From NCBI GenBank assembly GCA_947652115.1, contig OX393566.1, positions 12,982,397-13,046,396 on the forward strand: DNA of 64,000 bases. Direction: 5' to 3'. The notes under the pieces were generated by a model that saw only the letters and a list, made by a program, of their open reading frames with translations, made no database searches and was not told the origin of the DNA. Position numbers and translations under genes: made by a program. Position 1 is the first letter of the stretch, and every line of letters starts with the position of its first letter. Shown piece by piece: positions 51,106-63,802 of the stretch. The DNA is from Blastomussa wellsi. Its lineage: Eukaryota; Cnidaria; Anthozoa; Scleractinia; Plerogyridae.

Positions 51106-52206
51106 TTAGCAAAATCAAGGTTCTTGCAGAAATAGAACCTGCATTGAGAATTTGGTCAAACTTTTCCAATTGATTGTTTGTCATACGAACGTTAATTTTG
51201 AAAGTGAGAGATGATCATCGCAGTGAAATTCCAAATTATTTAACTCGGACAACCAGAAGTCGTACTCAATTTAGTCGGTGGATTTAATAAGTTTGATTGA
51301 GTTTGGCAATCAAGTGAAATCGAACATGCAACTTTGTGTGAGTTTTATTTCCAAACCAATCAAACTTATAAGCCCGGTTGACCTGGCTACGCCCAGTTAC
51401 CAAGACGAATAGTGGTCATGCTATCATTTAGGTGTGAAATCCAATGAACAAGCCTGGCGAGAAGTTTTCGCTCCTTTTTGTTGTAGAAACCTCTAAATCC
51501 TTTTATCAAAAGAATTATCCTGGACTAAAAAAGACAAGAAAAGGAAAGTAAAAATCAAATACTGTCAGTTGTATCACGAAAATGGATTGTATTATTTTCA
51601 TCCCCGTAACCATGTTGAATGTTCAGATGGGAAAATTTCCAGCCTGGTTACCGAAGAGACCAGCACCTCAGCACATTTGGGCCTTAAGATCCATAGGGGG
51701 AAGAGTAAAGTCCTGAAGGTCAACACGGTCACAGATACTCCGTTGTGCTGGAAGGTGAAGCGCTGGATGACGTGAACCTTTTGCCTGATAAATAAACTTG
51801 TTAAAAACAAACAATGAGGAGATCCATTAGTCTTGTTAGTCTCGTTTGCATCTTCTAACTGTGGAGAAGGTTTTGGTATGGTTTATTTGCAACAAAGGAA
51901 GTCATGGGTATTTGACCGGTTTTATTTCATACAACAAAGATTTGTGTTTCATAGTCATACAGTACCAAAAGTAAGTTGACAGCCCCTCAAGCCTTGAGAC
52001 TTGATTATCGATCCTCAAAAGTTTAGAGTATCGAGTCTTAACGTTTGAGTGTCAAGTTTTGAGTCGAGAAAGTTAATGAGCTTGTCGCTTGACTGATCTT
52101 CAGAGAAATTAATTGCCCAAATGGGCCGCAAACAAAATACGCGTACATGCAGACTACCAGTCTTGGGAGCAATCTTTCCGCTCACTTTGGAATCTGAAAA
52201 CAAATA
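51106..52206. other. No supported gene
   Basis: AT-rich sequence with short chance frames. I see no repeat family that I can name. Confidence 0.5.
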
Positions 52207-53463
52207 CCGTATTTATTCACCTATAAGCCGAGACCCTAAACTTTTAACTTTCAGAAGCTGTCAGATTCGAATGAAAAATAAACCTAAAACATTCGGTTAT
52301 AAGCCGAGACCCAAACTTTTAATCAACTTCTAAAGCGCTTGACATGCGTTGTAAAGTGAGATGAATAAACATATAATTCGTAAGTGGTAAATCGTAATTA
52401 AAAGAAACAAAGTTCCCTCTTTATTCAATAAATCGCATTTATGTTATTGGTCAGATAACTGAAAACAACAGCAAATCACAGAGAAGGTGACTTTAATGTG
52501 ATCTGAGTTCACACGTAGTATACAGTGAGCACAAATATTTAACCACGTGACAGCAAGTTATACTCGAAAACATCGAATTCACCTGAGTATCCTGTCTCAA
52601 AGCTGCTGGCAATCGATCGTCATGCTAAAAGCTTCCCGTTCTTCGTACAACTTAGCCTTCAAATTAAAAGTGTTGGCTGAAGCAGAGATCGTAAGAACAG
52701 CTCCGAGATTCAGAATACGAGATCGATGAATTCATGGTTCAAGCGAACCTGTTCAATGGTGAACTAAAAATAATGTCAGCAAAACGAAAGACAATGGGCT
52801 CTTATTCGCCAAAGTATCCTGAATTGGATGAAACACTTCTGAAGTGGTTTTTGAAGCAGAGAAGAGAAGTGGGGGTGAGTAACAAGCTGATTTCTGTCAG
52901 ATCGTGTTGCAATGTTTACTTGACCATGGGAACAGCCACTTCTGATTGGCCAGTTTTGGATGTTGTCAAAACAATCGATCGAAAGTTCACAGGAATTGCG
53001 GTTAGCAGATTAGTAATTCTTCGGCTAAAGGTGGATTTCCACTGTTACATAATGTCCTCCACTGGGACATGCAGGCTTCGGAAGAAATTCTTGTTGGAGA
53101 TGATGAGGGAATCATTCAAAACATGCAGGATTTCAAATACTCTTTATGGCACAGATGATGATGCCCGCCGATGAAATGCCAGAAGAAAATGACTAACACT
53201 TCATTCTTGAAGTTGCAAGTAACTAAACGGCTCCATTGGGACCAATAATGATTTTGCATACGACTAGGAATTTGTGTTTGTTGCTAATCGCTCGGCTTAT
53301 AGCCAAATATATGTTCAATTTACGGGTGTATACTCTCGCACAACGAGTATTTTTTTGGTAGAAATGCTTGGCTATAAGCCGAACCCCCAATCTTGTTCAA
53401 ATTTTACCAGTTCTCAGTTAATTTGGTGCAAAAATCGCTTGGCTTATAGGCGAATAAATACGG
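52207..53463 (+). mobile_element. Pogo/CENP-B-type DNA transposon, decayed
   Basis: Inverted ends CCGTATTTATTCACCTATAAG and GAATAAATACGG (with CTTATAGGC inside), flanked by the dinucleotide TA (52205-52206 and 53464-53465). This fits the Tc1/mariner superfamily. Inside, on the plus strand, RSSYNLAFKLKVLAEAE (near 52645) and VQANLFNGELKIMSAKRKTM with SPKYPELDETLLKWF (near 52740-52870) look like the CENP-B/Brinker-type helix-turn-helix domains of pogo-like transposases. A frameshift separates them and the catalytic DDE part is absent. Confidence 0.75.
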
Positions 53464-53465
53464 TA

Positions 53466-55239
53466 ATTGCTAAGTTGCATGCAACCAATTCAATTGTAAA
53501 CACAGATAAGAGTTTGTGGGTGTTTAGTTGTGATCGGTTGTGCTAACAAATGAATGAATTTTCTTTGACCGGTTGGGCCGATCGAGCCGAAATTTACCGT
53601 TCCATTTTCACAAACTAGTTAGTTGCCTCACTTCAGCTCAGTGGACTCTCGGGGCTGATGGACTGGGGAATGGAATGCACTTGATTGAGTGCCAATTCTG
53701 AAATGAGACATCTGTACTTGTTCAATAATTGTTTTTTTTTGTCTAGGAAAACTGGCAAGAAAAAAACCAAGCAGAAGAGAGCAAAGACGGCAGGCCAGAA
53801 TCCAGAAGAAGGCAAGAAATGTTGCCTTTTTCTCCAGAAAAAAAGAGCAGGTCTGTACATGCATAATATGCATAAATACAGTAAATGGCTTGAATGTGGA
53901 GTTGACTTGTCAATAAACAATTTTATTATTCAAATGGAGGGTAGGTGCCAATTGAGAGCAACACAAACAATAAACAAATGATTTGGGCAAAGTGTAAATG
54001 TAGGGGGTAACCATGGCAACCTCCCATGGGTCACCTCCCGCCGACACTTGGCATACTGATCTCTCAGTGGAGAAAGAAAATTAAGAGAACTCCCTGTACC
54101 TTAATGCCAGTCCTTTCACAAAATCAAGAGGTGGTTGGGAGGGGGCAAACAGACAACATGAGCCTGCAAAGCTACTCAAACCAAACCATGAGGGCAAACC
54201 TCAGAAGAAATGGTTTGGTTTGTGCAGAGACTGAAGAATTATCTTCAGGATAAGTTCAGCTTGAGGGTTTCTCAACCAGATGGCAATTGCTCCAAAATTT
54301 TATTTGTCAACCCTGACAGGTTGGTTGTTTTCCTGTCATAGAGGATAAAATAAATTTTATTAGTAGAAGCTGATTTCATTATCTGCTTCAGTATTCCATT
54401 TTTGAATTGAATAGTTTGATGTTCAAACTGCAGTTGGATGCTTATTGGATTAATACCTGGCTTCATAATTACAACTTTAAAATAATAGACCAATTTCGAT
54501 ATGTTAAAATTCAGCCTAAAACAATAGACCTCAGCATGAGGCCCCGGGGTATTAACTATAGAGTTTGTGGGATTTATTCCCCAGAGACTCTCAGTGATGT
54601 CTATTGTTGTAGGCTGAATATTAACCCATTTGCGCCTGAGCCGGCCGTAACCGGCCGCGCGGAAACCACCCCAAAATGCCTGTGCCGGCCTCAACCGGCC
54701 GCTAAAAGCACATGTTGACAAAAGGCCTTTCCCTCCCTCCCTAGAGAGTTTTTGCTTCTCCTATTGTTCTATAGGTAATAAGGACAAATAAACCAATCAG
54801 AATCCCTTTTCTGCGCATATTTTTAGAGACCTTTAGGGGTCCTAGAAAGAAGGTTTTTCATTTTGAATTGTGCATTAAAAATGTACAAGAAGATCATGGC
54901 GCGACCTGGGATGTGTTTACAAACTTCAAAGGCCGTGTTTTCCATTCTTAACACGGAAAATGCTTTCTTTGGCACTTGAAATGAAAAGAAGAGACACCGA
55001 TTAATTTTTAAGTGGTTCTAAAATAGAAAAATATGGAGTACAGAGTGCTAAAACGTTGCTGATGAAGGATCCATCTTGTCCTCCACGGCTGTGAAGACAT
55101 GATGTCATGGCGCTTAGAAATGTGTTTTGAATTCAAATGACGGACCTTCACACAAAGTTAATGAGGCTTCTTAAGACTTTTGAAAACAAAATCGTAATGT
55201 ACAATATTGCTTTAAATTTAGATAGAAGTTTTAGAAGTA
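53466..55239. other. No supported gene
   Basis: It contains a CCGGCCGTAACCGGCCGCG palindromic patch near 54640-54715 and short chance frames. A Lys-rich open frame after a TTTTGTCTAG acceptor-like site (53746) could be an exon but is too short to support. Confidence 0.45.
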
Positions 55240-55385
55240 ATATATCAAACACGAGAGACAGTGTTTCATCACATTTCCAAACACCGCGAAGAGAGTTGAA
55301 AATGCGTCATGCGGCGGAGTATTTTTGACGAACTTTGAGGTGTTTGGAAATGTGATGAAACGCTGTCTCGAGTGTTTGATATATC
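55240..55385. repeat. Palindromic MITE with 46-bp arms
   Basis: TATATCAAACACGAGAGACA at 55241 pairs with its diverged inverse ending at 55385. The arms include TTTCATCACATTTCCAAACA. The centre of about 50 bp is GC-rich. Confidence 0.85.
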
Positions 55386-55842
55386 TTCTCAATTGAAACT
55401 AAAACTACAGAGAAAAATCGTAAAACTCTATGCTAATTAAGATCGTATTTCCAAACCACGGTTACGGTGATGAATTATTGATGAGTTTGAGAAGGATCGG
55501 TAAAGCCATTCAGTTATAAATTGACTGCAAAAGCTGTCCACTAAAATTAGAACTTTCTGCTTTTAGCGTGAAGCCGAGTGAAATGTGAGTAAGCTAATTA
55601 CGCATGCAGAATTTCTTGGCTTTGAAATTTTCGATATTTTGATGATTTTGAGTACATTTCTCGACTTCTTCATAAGTGAAATTTAATTTGAAGCAGTGTT
55701 TATTTCAAGTTTCTTTCATCTTTCAATTTTTAGTTCAGAATTTTATGCTTTTTGGAGTGAACAGATCACGGTGGGCACAGAAGCAAGTTCGCCGTTCATT
55801 TTGTTCAGCAGTTAAGTGCATCAATAGCGCGCCAAGTTTAAA

Positions 55843-56398
55843 AATGGCGGCTTTTATGTCTGTCGAAGAAGTGCGTGAAATGGTGTCAAGAGACAACGAA
55901 ATGGTCATTAACGATGAAGAATTGACCACTGATGAGGCTACTTTAACAGAAAAAATTAAAGAGTGCCTGAAGATGGTTGGTAACTCTGACATAGACGTTG
56001 ATTTTTTTGTCAAAACCGGAGTATTGATGTTGGTGTCACTGTACGACCTAAGGCGACGAGAAGTTGTAGGGCTACCAGAAACTTCCCATATCCTAAACAC
56101 CTGGATTCCCGCTGGCACTGTCATGAGGACAGAGTCCAGGTTGTGGTTGGAGGGCATTCATAGACGTCTTGCCGGATTACGACGTGTGAGGAACCCATTT
56201 CAATGTGAAATTACCCAAGACATCCCCCACGACTTTTTTCGCATTTGTGTCATTTGGCACCAACAGAAAGGAAGAAACAGTTTCCTTTATAACATTGAGA
56301 CCCGTCAAACAGCTGTTGTCACTTCTTTCTGGTTTGACACAGTGGGAAGTTGTGGCATACTTTCAGAAGACTCTTTCTGGGAGGAAAGCTGGGAGTAA
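55843..56398 (+). CDS. Unrecognised open frame, possibly a host exon
   Basis: ATG 55843 has a good context (AAAAATGGCGG). The reading MAAFMSVEEVREMVSRDNEM continues with TLTEKIKECLKMVGNSDIDV, VGLPETSHILNTWIPAGTVM and QCEITQDIPHDFFRICV for about 185 codons, with mixed, protein-like composition throughout. An upstream part of the frame (from 55676) is hydrophobic and probably not coding. I do not recognise the family. It could be a host gene without introns, a first exon, or an element gene. Confidence 0.4.
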
Positions 56399-56695
56399 AG
56401 TGTCTGTCCTAGCATCAGTGTCAAGCTCAAACAAGTCACAATGTATGTTTTTGACTGAAAATTGAAGTCCTCTATTTCCTAGTTTAACCAAGTGGGAGGC
56501 AAGTGCTGCTGTCGTTTCAGTAAATACTAAGCTAAATGTCTGACCTTCAAGTTTCTTAGTCAAAAGGGAATGTCCAGCAGCTTATATACATTCACTGTTG
56601 TTTTAATAAATACTAAACTAAAATATCTGACCTTTCTTAGTCAAAAGTGAATGTCCAACACCTTAATCATACATTTTTTTCATGATGTTGTTCAA

Positions 56696-56862
56696 TTCTC
56701 TATGGTTTGTTTACATCTCTTTTACCCCCCAAAATTTTGCATAATCATTGTTTGCAATTTCTCCTGGGACATGAAGATGTCCCTAGGGAAATCTAAAACA
56801 ATGCCTATGCAAATTTTTTTGGGGGTGGAAGCGGTGTATTATGGGATTGTGCAAGTAGAGAA
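56696..56862. mobile_element. Palindrome-ended MITE, copy 2 (left end damaged)
   Basis: The right end CCTGGGACATGAAGATGTCC through ATTGTGCAAGTAGAGAA matches 13051-13225. The left inverted end is mostly replaced. The following 56863-57759 is AT-rich, with repeated CAACAGCTTA / CTGTTGTT motifs every 60-100 bp, and has no gene. Confidence 0.75.
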
Positions 56863-59284
56863 TAAATAATAAGTTAAAAATGTGACCTTTCTTGGTAAAC
56901 AGTGAATGTCCAACAGCTTAATCACATATTTACTATGCTGTTGTTACAATAAATACTGGGCTTAAATTTTATCAATGAAAAGTTATTATACCCAACAGCT
57001 TACATATGTACATTCATTATGCTGTTGTTTCAATAAATACTAAGCTAAAATGCCTGGCCTTCATTGGTCAAAAGTTACAATACCCAACAGCTTATTAAAA
57101 TCACTGATGCTTATTTTGTCACAGAAAATATTATAGAGCTATTTGTTTACAAAGACTTCGACAATAAAGCATACAAGTCAAAAAAATGCCAGAGCTTCAT
57201 GTATAGAAACCAATCTGATGCAGAGAAAACCTGTTTTTCAGACTGCACTTGTAAGTAAGAGAAGATACCACTTCACATGCAACGTGAAACACTTAATGAC
57301 TGATCCTGAGAGAAACAGTTAATTTTGTTTCCCAAGAATCTCAATGTTTCATGAGGTGGAGCTGAGAAAAACATTGTATGTATATTGTATACATGAGTTA
57401 ATTCTTTCCACACGCAAACTCTCCTGACTAATCTGAGTACATTTCTTTATAGCATTAGTTGGGAGAATTATTTTGTTGAAAAATCAAATCAATTTTCTTT
57501 GGTATCTATACATTATGTGTTGATAATGTATGGAGAAATTTCATGTTGGTCACTCTTGGGACTGAAAGGATTGAAAAATCCTGTAATTAAAATTAATATA
57601 CTATTATGTGACATTTAAATTAGTCATAATCACTTTAAGCAACTCACAATCTTGACAACTTCAGAACAAAATATTTGGAGTTTGTTAATCAGCAGACCAA
57701 TCACGATAAGAGACAAATTTAACTGTGAGTTTGACAAGAGCAGATATTTTGTTCTGAACTAGTGAGATGATCTCAGATAGTGCAGAGTGTTATCTACAAC
57801 TTAACATGCCGTGGCAAACGAGGACACATTGTTGCTCCTTTTTGAGCAAACTGGGAAACAATTTTTGCAAACACAATGTTTCTGTTGCGCAGACGGGCAG
57901 ACAGGGAAACATTTCTGTCTGTCTCTTCATTTGTCACAGCCATTAGGATGGTCATCTACATAGGTGAGAGTACTCCTGCAGGCCTCCTATCCCCCCACCC
58001 ACCCAGCCTGTAGTGACTTCGGTTATAATTATACTATTTGCTTTGCCAAACATAAGCAGACAGAAACTTTAGATATTTTGCTTACTTTTTTACTTGACTT
58101 TCTTAAATATTTTTTTTAATACCCAATACACAACTTTGATTTCCAATTGTAATATGTTTTGTTTAGGGTAGAGACTAGAGGGCTTTTCATGATATGTCAT
58201 TCCGGACACAAAAACATAAAGACGCCACTTTCTCAACACAATTTCAAGTATATTTATCATACTCCTGATACTTCAGTGACGTCTTCAGAAGCTTTAGTTT
58301 TGGTTTTGACGTCAATCTTAGTTTATTTTAATTGTAATAAGGCATTCAAGCAGCAAACCATTTTTGTTCCCAGAGCCCTCGTTTCTTTGGGTCACGTGGT
58401 TAAAAGAAGACACGTGGCCCTGGGGACGAGGATGGCAGCAAACGTGACTGTCAACGTTTTCAACTTGATACTTTTGTTTGTTTCTTGCAAACGTTTGTAA
58501 CTTGATACTTTTGTTTTTCTCTTGCAAACGTATGTAACATGATACTTTTGATTCTCGAAAACATATTAAAAGATGTGTTTCTTTTTCAAGGCCGGAAATA
58601 ACTGGTAGAACGTTAAATTTCTGATGTAAAAATTGAAAGAGAAAAATTTCGTTTCATTCAAAAAGTAATTTTTCATTGAAGTGATAAACAAGAACTAATT
58701 TACGAATAGTCACGGAATAGTACATTCTTTTTCCATTGTCGCCATTTTGTTAAACCACTTAAAATTTTCTTTTTATACAAGGATATTGATTTATCTAGGA
58801 AGCGTTTTAACGAAAAGTATTGAAGGTAAACAGCTTTGCTTGACCAAGAGTTTCCAGCACCGGTGAAAACTAAATACCTCAAACAATAATTAAATTTATT
58901 TGCAGTTTTCGGAAGGCGCCACGGAGTCTACTGCAATATTTGGGAACTTTCCTTGCTTCAAACTTGAAAAAAGTCTTATCCAAACATCAATGTTTTGACT
59001 CTTCTTTTTCAGTGAACTAGCCATTAATGCAAAAGATTAAACCCTGACAGAGACTTAGCGGTAACGCAAGTTCTGGAGGCGCTTGGCAGTGTGTAACAAT
59101 ACCTTCAAATTTAGCAAGTTTACCATACTGGGACAAACTCGGGGGAAAGCTTGAACAACGTTTGCAGGTGTGTCCATTAAAAGGAGAAATAGACAAGACG
59201 CTGGAGAGAAATAATACGCTTCTCTTAATTTGAACCCTGAAAAACACAATACTTTCAAAACTGCAGGAAAAACTCTCGAATACA

Positions 59285-59490
59285 CAATATAATTTGGTTT
59301 TATCAACTGGGTTGATAATGTGTATTGGCCACCGTAAAGAGATTCAAGAGCTGACGTTTCGAGCGTTAGCCCTTCGTTGGAGCTGATTCGCTCTGACGAA
59401 GGGCTAACGCTAGAAACGTCAGCTCTTGAATCTCTTTACGGTGGCCAATTCACATTCTCAACCCAGTTGATAAAACCAAATTGTATTGTT
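59285..59490 (+). repeat. Palindromic Penelope-type tail with near-perfect hammerhead
   Basis: The plus strand has the exact catalytic core CTGACGA (59393-59399), stem II GGGCTAACGCTA (59401-59412, last pair broken), GAAAC and the GTC cleavage triplet (59418-59420). Stem I forms between GATTCGCT and AGC...GAATC. The left arm is an inverted copy whose core reads CCAACGA. It is the best-preserved of the four hammerhead sites in this window. Confidence 0.7.
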
Positions 59491-59504
59491 ATACTTCCCA
59501 CTGA

Positions 59505-59539
<35 letters not shown>

Positions 59540-59941
59540 CTTCTCAAATACACAGGATTGGGTTATTCCACACAAAAGATATGCAACCACAATACTGAAC
59601 ATGATAAAAGTGTTGACACCCAAAATAAGTCAAAATATTCCTCCTCCCGACTAAAATCAGAGAGCATTAAAACGAACGCGCCTTACACGTTGTGTTCTAC
59701 AGCAAGGAAGAGTACAAGACGTTCTAGTGTGATTCGGTATTTGCGTAGTTTAACGTGTAGTGTAGCAGCTATCCAAAACTACTTTTGTTTGTAATTGTAA
59801 GCAGCTTCTATTGTTTTCAAGACAAAGTCATTGTTTCAATTGTTGAGTCTTTTGTTTAGGGCTAGGGTATCAAACCAATCACATTATATGTTAGGAAAGC
59901 TGCTACATTGCCCAGTTTAACTTCCATCTAGTAGTGTGCCA

Positions 59942-60193
59942 TTCTCGTCCCCAGAGGCCGCGATTCGTTTGGTCAGCACCAAGGAATCAAGACCTCTGGC
60001 CGCAACCAAATTGTGAGCATGCGTAGAGAACTCGTTTTGTAGCTTTTAGCCAATCAGATTTGTCAGATTTGATTTTGTGCATGCGCAGAGTGACTGGAAG
60101 TCCGAAAATCACGGACTTACACTGTTGGACCTTCCCAGAGGTCGCGATTTTTGGTGCTGACCAAAAGGATTGCGGCCTCTGGGTACGAGAATG
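59942..60193. mobile_element. MITE with CTCTGG-type inverted ends
   Basis: CATTCTCGTCCCCAGAGGCC and GCGGCCTCTGGGTACGAGAATG bound 250 bp. An inner pair of GTCAGCACCAA / TTGGTGCTGAC gives further pairing. Confidence 0.75.
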
Positions 60194-60552
60194 ATAGTGT
60201 GTAGTAAAGTAACACAAACTAATCTTCTGCGCATGCGTTGGGAGCAAATTGCTTTGTTCTAGGAACTGTAAAGATAGTACCACAAGGCAGGTATGGTGTT
60301 TTCTGAAAAATATATATACCTTTTAATGTCCAAGGAGCAGTAGTTTAGATACCAGCGTTTTACGTGGTACAGTGCACACAGGTTCCTACTAGCCCCCCAC
60401 CTTCTCCGCAAGACTAATTAATTAATTGGTATTAATTAATTAAACAAACATTAAAGTTTACACATTAGCGCTTTATAGCTTTAGTGCCATAGTGGGTTAA
60501 AAGAAGACAGCCCACAACACATCATCCCAATAGTGCACTCTGCACTAAAAAC

Positions 60553-60730
60553 AGGGTTGTCAAATTATGCTGGCAACTGGCGCATTTCACCGGCTATTCC
60601 AAATACTGCGCCGGCTACTCCAAATGTTAGTATGTCAGTTCTCAACGTGATATTGGAGAAATAAAATGGAAGTAGCCGCCCACTTTTTGAATGGAACCTG
60701 CTACTCAAAAACCTACTGACAACCCTCGAA
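60553..60730. repeat. Small inverted-repeat element
   Basis: AGGGTTGTCA and TGACAACCCT bound about 175 bp, with internal GCCGGCTACTCCAAAT repeats. Confidence 0.5.
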
Positions 60731-60941
60731 AAATGTTAGGTGGCCCAGGTTGAGTTCATTTCACTGTAAAGGAAAATTAAAAAACCATTGTTGAGATATT
60801 AAGAGCAGAACTTAAAATACCGGTACTTCTGTGCTCTCATCTCAACTGGGATAAGATTCCAATCCTTAACAGTTCTAGAAAAGAAACTGTTTGAAATGAA
60901 TAATAGTTATGACATGCTCTTTACATGCATATTAATTTTAC

Positions 60942-61148
60942 ACAGTTGAACATTACATTTGTTTCCAGGCACTCCAACTTTTGCCTCTTGGCTCTCAGCT
61001 CTTTCTCCTTTTCCGCAATTTTAAGGTTTTCTGCAATAATTTTTTCAGACTGCCTGACCGCTTCTTTCCTTTTCTGCTTCTGCATGGCCATAAATGCTCC
61101 CACTTGAAACTTCCTGTACTTCCGCTTCCTCGGGCCACATTCTGCCAT
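60942..61148 (-). CDS. Short basic coiled-coil frame, possibly a host exon
   Basis: ATG 61148 stands in a strong context (AACCATGGC). It opens MAECGPRKRKYRKFQVGAFM and continues into a Lys/Glu-rich helix (AENLKIAEKEKELRAKRQKL). A donor-like AAT/GTAATG follows ECLETN near 60955. Perhaps a first exon. No family recognised. The interval 61293-62769 beyond it holds nothing that I can support. Confidence 0.3.
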
Positions 61149-62769
61149 GGTTCCCAGTGGACAACAAAAGACACCAACATGGGCATAGCTCTTAACATTT
61201 TCGGTACTCAGATCAGACCTCACACCAGAGGACAGGACCTCCTCACTACTCACAAAAAAAGAAACATAATCTGATATTGTTTGTGTCAACACTGTAATGT
61301 GGTGGCAAGTTGTGCGATAATGCGAACGTGCGATTCAATCAGTAGCACTTTGTCAACTGCAAAATTGCAGTAATATTTATGAAGAAAAATTGTTTTTCGA
61401 AAAACAAAAAACATACGACGAAGCATTGACATTCTATGAAAGCTACGAAAGCAAAGTTATGAAATTATAATAACAATGAAATAAAATGAATGAAGGCAAC
61501 GAATACACCTTAAACAACTGAAAGTTAAGGTGTGAAAAGTAGCCTTAATTATATGGTTAGGATGTCTAAAAAAACAAGCATACCTACCAGTGTTTGGTAC
61601 CAAAACAAACTGCAAAACTTGATCTTTCAAGATGGCTTCTCCAATCTTGACTACCACTCACATGGGGACTTCTGGGAAGGTCTAAAAATAGGCCACGGAC
61701 TGCTCTTTTAATTTGTACCCAGGTTTCCGAAAAACCACCCAGTCCAATATGGCGACCAGTCACGCGCGTTGAGAGCGATTTTTAGTGGACTTGTGCCCAC
61801 CATGGATTTGGCATATTTACACACTTGCTTATCTGGTCAAGACTTCCCGTCTTTTGTGTTAAAAGTTGTATTTATTTAGCCGCTTTCAGCCATTGCTTCA
61901 GAAAGTAGAAAGGAGCATTTTTGTCAAGATTTAAAGTAAAGGAAAGTGTAGAAAGCATTGACTTTTTTCATTTAGTGGAAGGAATTTTGCAGCTTTATAA
62001 CGTATATCGGGCTGTTTCACGCAACCATCATTTGTAAAGGAATTTTTCATCTCAAATTACGGCTTCACTGTCGCGACAAATACTACAGTGCTATTGAAAT
62101 ATTGACATTGACTGCTGTACACAATGTAAACCTACATTTTACCAAAGTATTTATAGTTGTTTTAAAGATTTGTACCTGTTTTCAAGTTGGATTTGGCTAA
62201 AGAACCATTCAGCAGAAGGAAGTAATAATGAAGTAATAATATTGACAACAAAAATACTGACAGTAATGGACTAACAGTAATAACCCACCCCCGGTAACAA
62301 CAGATCACAGACCCTAGGGATGGGAGGGTGGAAGAATGCAAAGAACACACTCAAACGCAATCCTTCCATCGAAGAAGAGATGTACGTTTCAGCAGATGAT
62401 CGGAGGTGAGCCCTCTGAGAAGACTGCTGACTGTTGCCAACTACACTACCTCTGACAACCCAGTGAGCAGTTAAGCCTGCTATTGCCAAAACACACAGAA
62501 AGCACTCGTGGATTAAGACACTAAATATTAACAATGCTAACCAATGCTAAACAAAGCCAATGCACCTACAGCAACATTCATTGCAATTGGAGGTCAGGTG
62601 TCCCGGGGGATGTCCAAAGCCCGGCCCGAATGCCAGCCGGTTCCTGATGTAGCCGCCCACGTGGCTGGCAGCGTCCACAACCCAGCCATGACTCCCCACA
62701 CCAGGTCGAAGGAATCTCCGAGATGGGACAATCTTGGAGCAGAGGGGGTTGTGGCTGAAAAAGCCAGAG

Positions 62770-62985
62770 CCAGGAGCCCATGAGAAGGAGCCTCCATTCA
62801 TCTTTGCCCTTGAGTCAACCCTGTCCCATCTTTTTATTTTTAGAACAGTGAGCTCACATGATTGGCTATTACAAAAACACTTGCGAAAACCACCGTGGGA
62901 AATGCTTCTAAAAATAAAAAGATACTGGACAGGGTTGACTCAGATGGTTAGTATGGGAGATGGAGGCTCCTTCTCATGGGCTCCT
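62770..62985. repeat. Palindrome inserted in the tyrosine recombinase gene
   Basis: GCCCATGAGAAGGAGCCTCC and its inverse GGAGGCTCCTTCTCATGGGC face each other, with inner arms CTTTTTATTTTTAGAA / TTCTAAAAATAAAAAG. It ends the recombinase reading just after its HxxR motif. Confidence 0.75.
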
Positions 62986-63802
62986 GCCAGGGCCCACTCC
63001 GAAAGAGGCTGCAGTGGTGGCCGCACCAATTTTTAAACTATGCCCGGAGTACAAGCCAGAGTAACCTGCTGAGTGCAGAATTGATTGCACTCTGGAGGCC
63101 AAATGCTGACGTGATAAAAGACTGCCATCCTGAAACCAAAATTGAGGACCTGGAGCAGAACCATGCACCTGTAAGTAGTTACCAATGGCTGTCAGTGGAC
63201 AAATGGAAACATTACCCCTGCACAGATGAATATCACACCCTGTCCGGAAAGGCTCAGTTTTGGAATGTTGAGGCAGGAAGGGTGCTCCAAAGAGTCAACT
63301 GAATATCTAGGACTGACATGTGAATTTCTGGGTCAAACACAGAATTCACGGTGAACTTGCCTGCACGAAGAAAACCAAAAAACCCTAAACAGCAGGCCAT
63401 CCACAGCATCACATAGTCAGGGATGGCTAGGCTAAAGCCATGGTGGAGGACCCTCATTAATTCCACTTTAATAGGGCATCGAGATGAGTGAGGTGCACCA
63501 CAAACCCGTTTCATACCACAGAGTAAGCGCTGTTACTGAAGGCAATCAACCAGAGGGTCTAGCAGATCGATGTCAATATGGAGAGACCGTACTGCAGACA
63601 AGTACACTTTTATGGACACATGGCTCAACATGGTACACAAATGCACCAGGATCTGCTCGTCTGCTGGGTGGGGGAGGCCATTAGGACGTACCCGTCCATC
63701 TTGCAGGCAGGAGGCAACATAACAACGTTGGGCTGAGAGGTAGACACAACGAGTGGATGGGGCTAAACCCTGACTGAGAAAGCATTGGCATCTCTCTGTC
63801 AA
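62974..63802 (-). pseudogene. Tyrosine recombinase of a DIRS- or Crypton-like element
   Basis: Minus-strand order from 63802: an N-terminal core-binding part (GLAPSTRCVYLSAQRCY and SIKVYLSAVRSLHID), a middle part (MLWMACCLGFFGFLRAGKFT, which holds the first catalytic Arg), and a C-terminal part (SGHSLKIGAATTAASFGVG). The last corresponds to the HxxR motif, but the Arg is Lys. The catalytic Tyr lies beyond the palindrome that truncates the gene. There are frame breaks near 63530 and 63254-63168. Such recombinases belong to DIRS1/Ngaro-type retroelements or Cryptons. No RT is visible here to decide. From 63803 to the window end I see nothing further. Confidence 0.8.

Larger units (their letters stand above)
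57760..60560 (-). repeat. Inverted relative of the 38890-42405 element
   Basis: Blocks match the longer element in reverse order and orientation: 57760-57990 to 41840-42160, 58900-59110 to about 40020-40190, 60200-60460 to 39470-39700. It also contains the hammerhead palindrome at 59285 and the MITE at 59942. No coding sequence. Confidence 0.55.

Noticed and set aside
53685..53981. Lys-rich open frame after an acceptor-like site
   Set aside because: Too short and of low complexity, with no second exon or conserved motif.
58159..58500. 113-residue open frame on the plus strand
   Set aside because: Lies within the dispersed repeat and a MITE; the related copies do not keep the frame.
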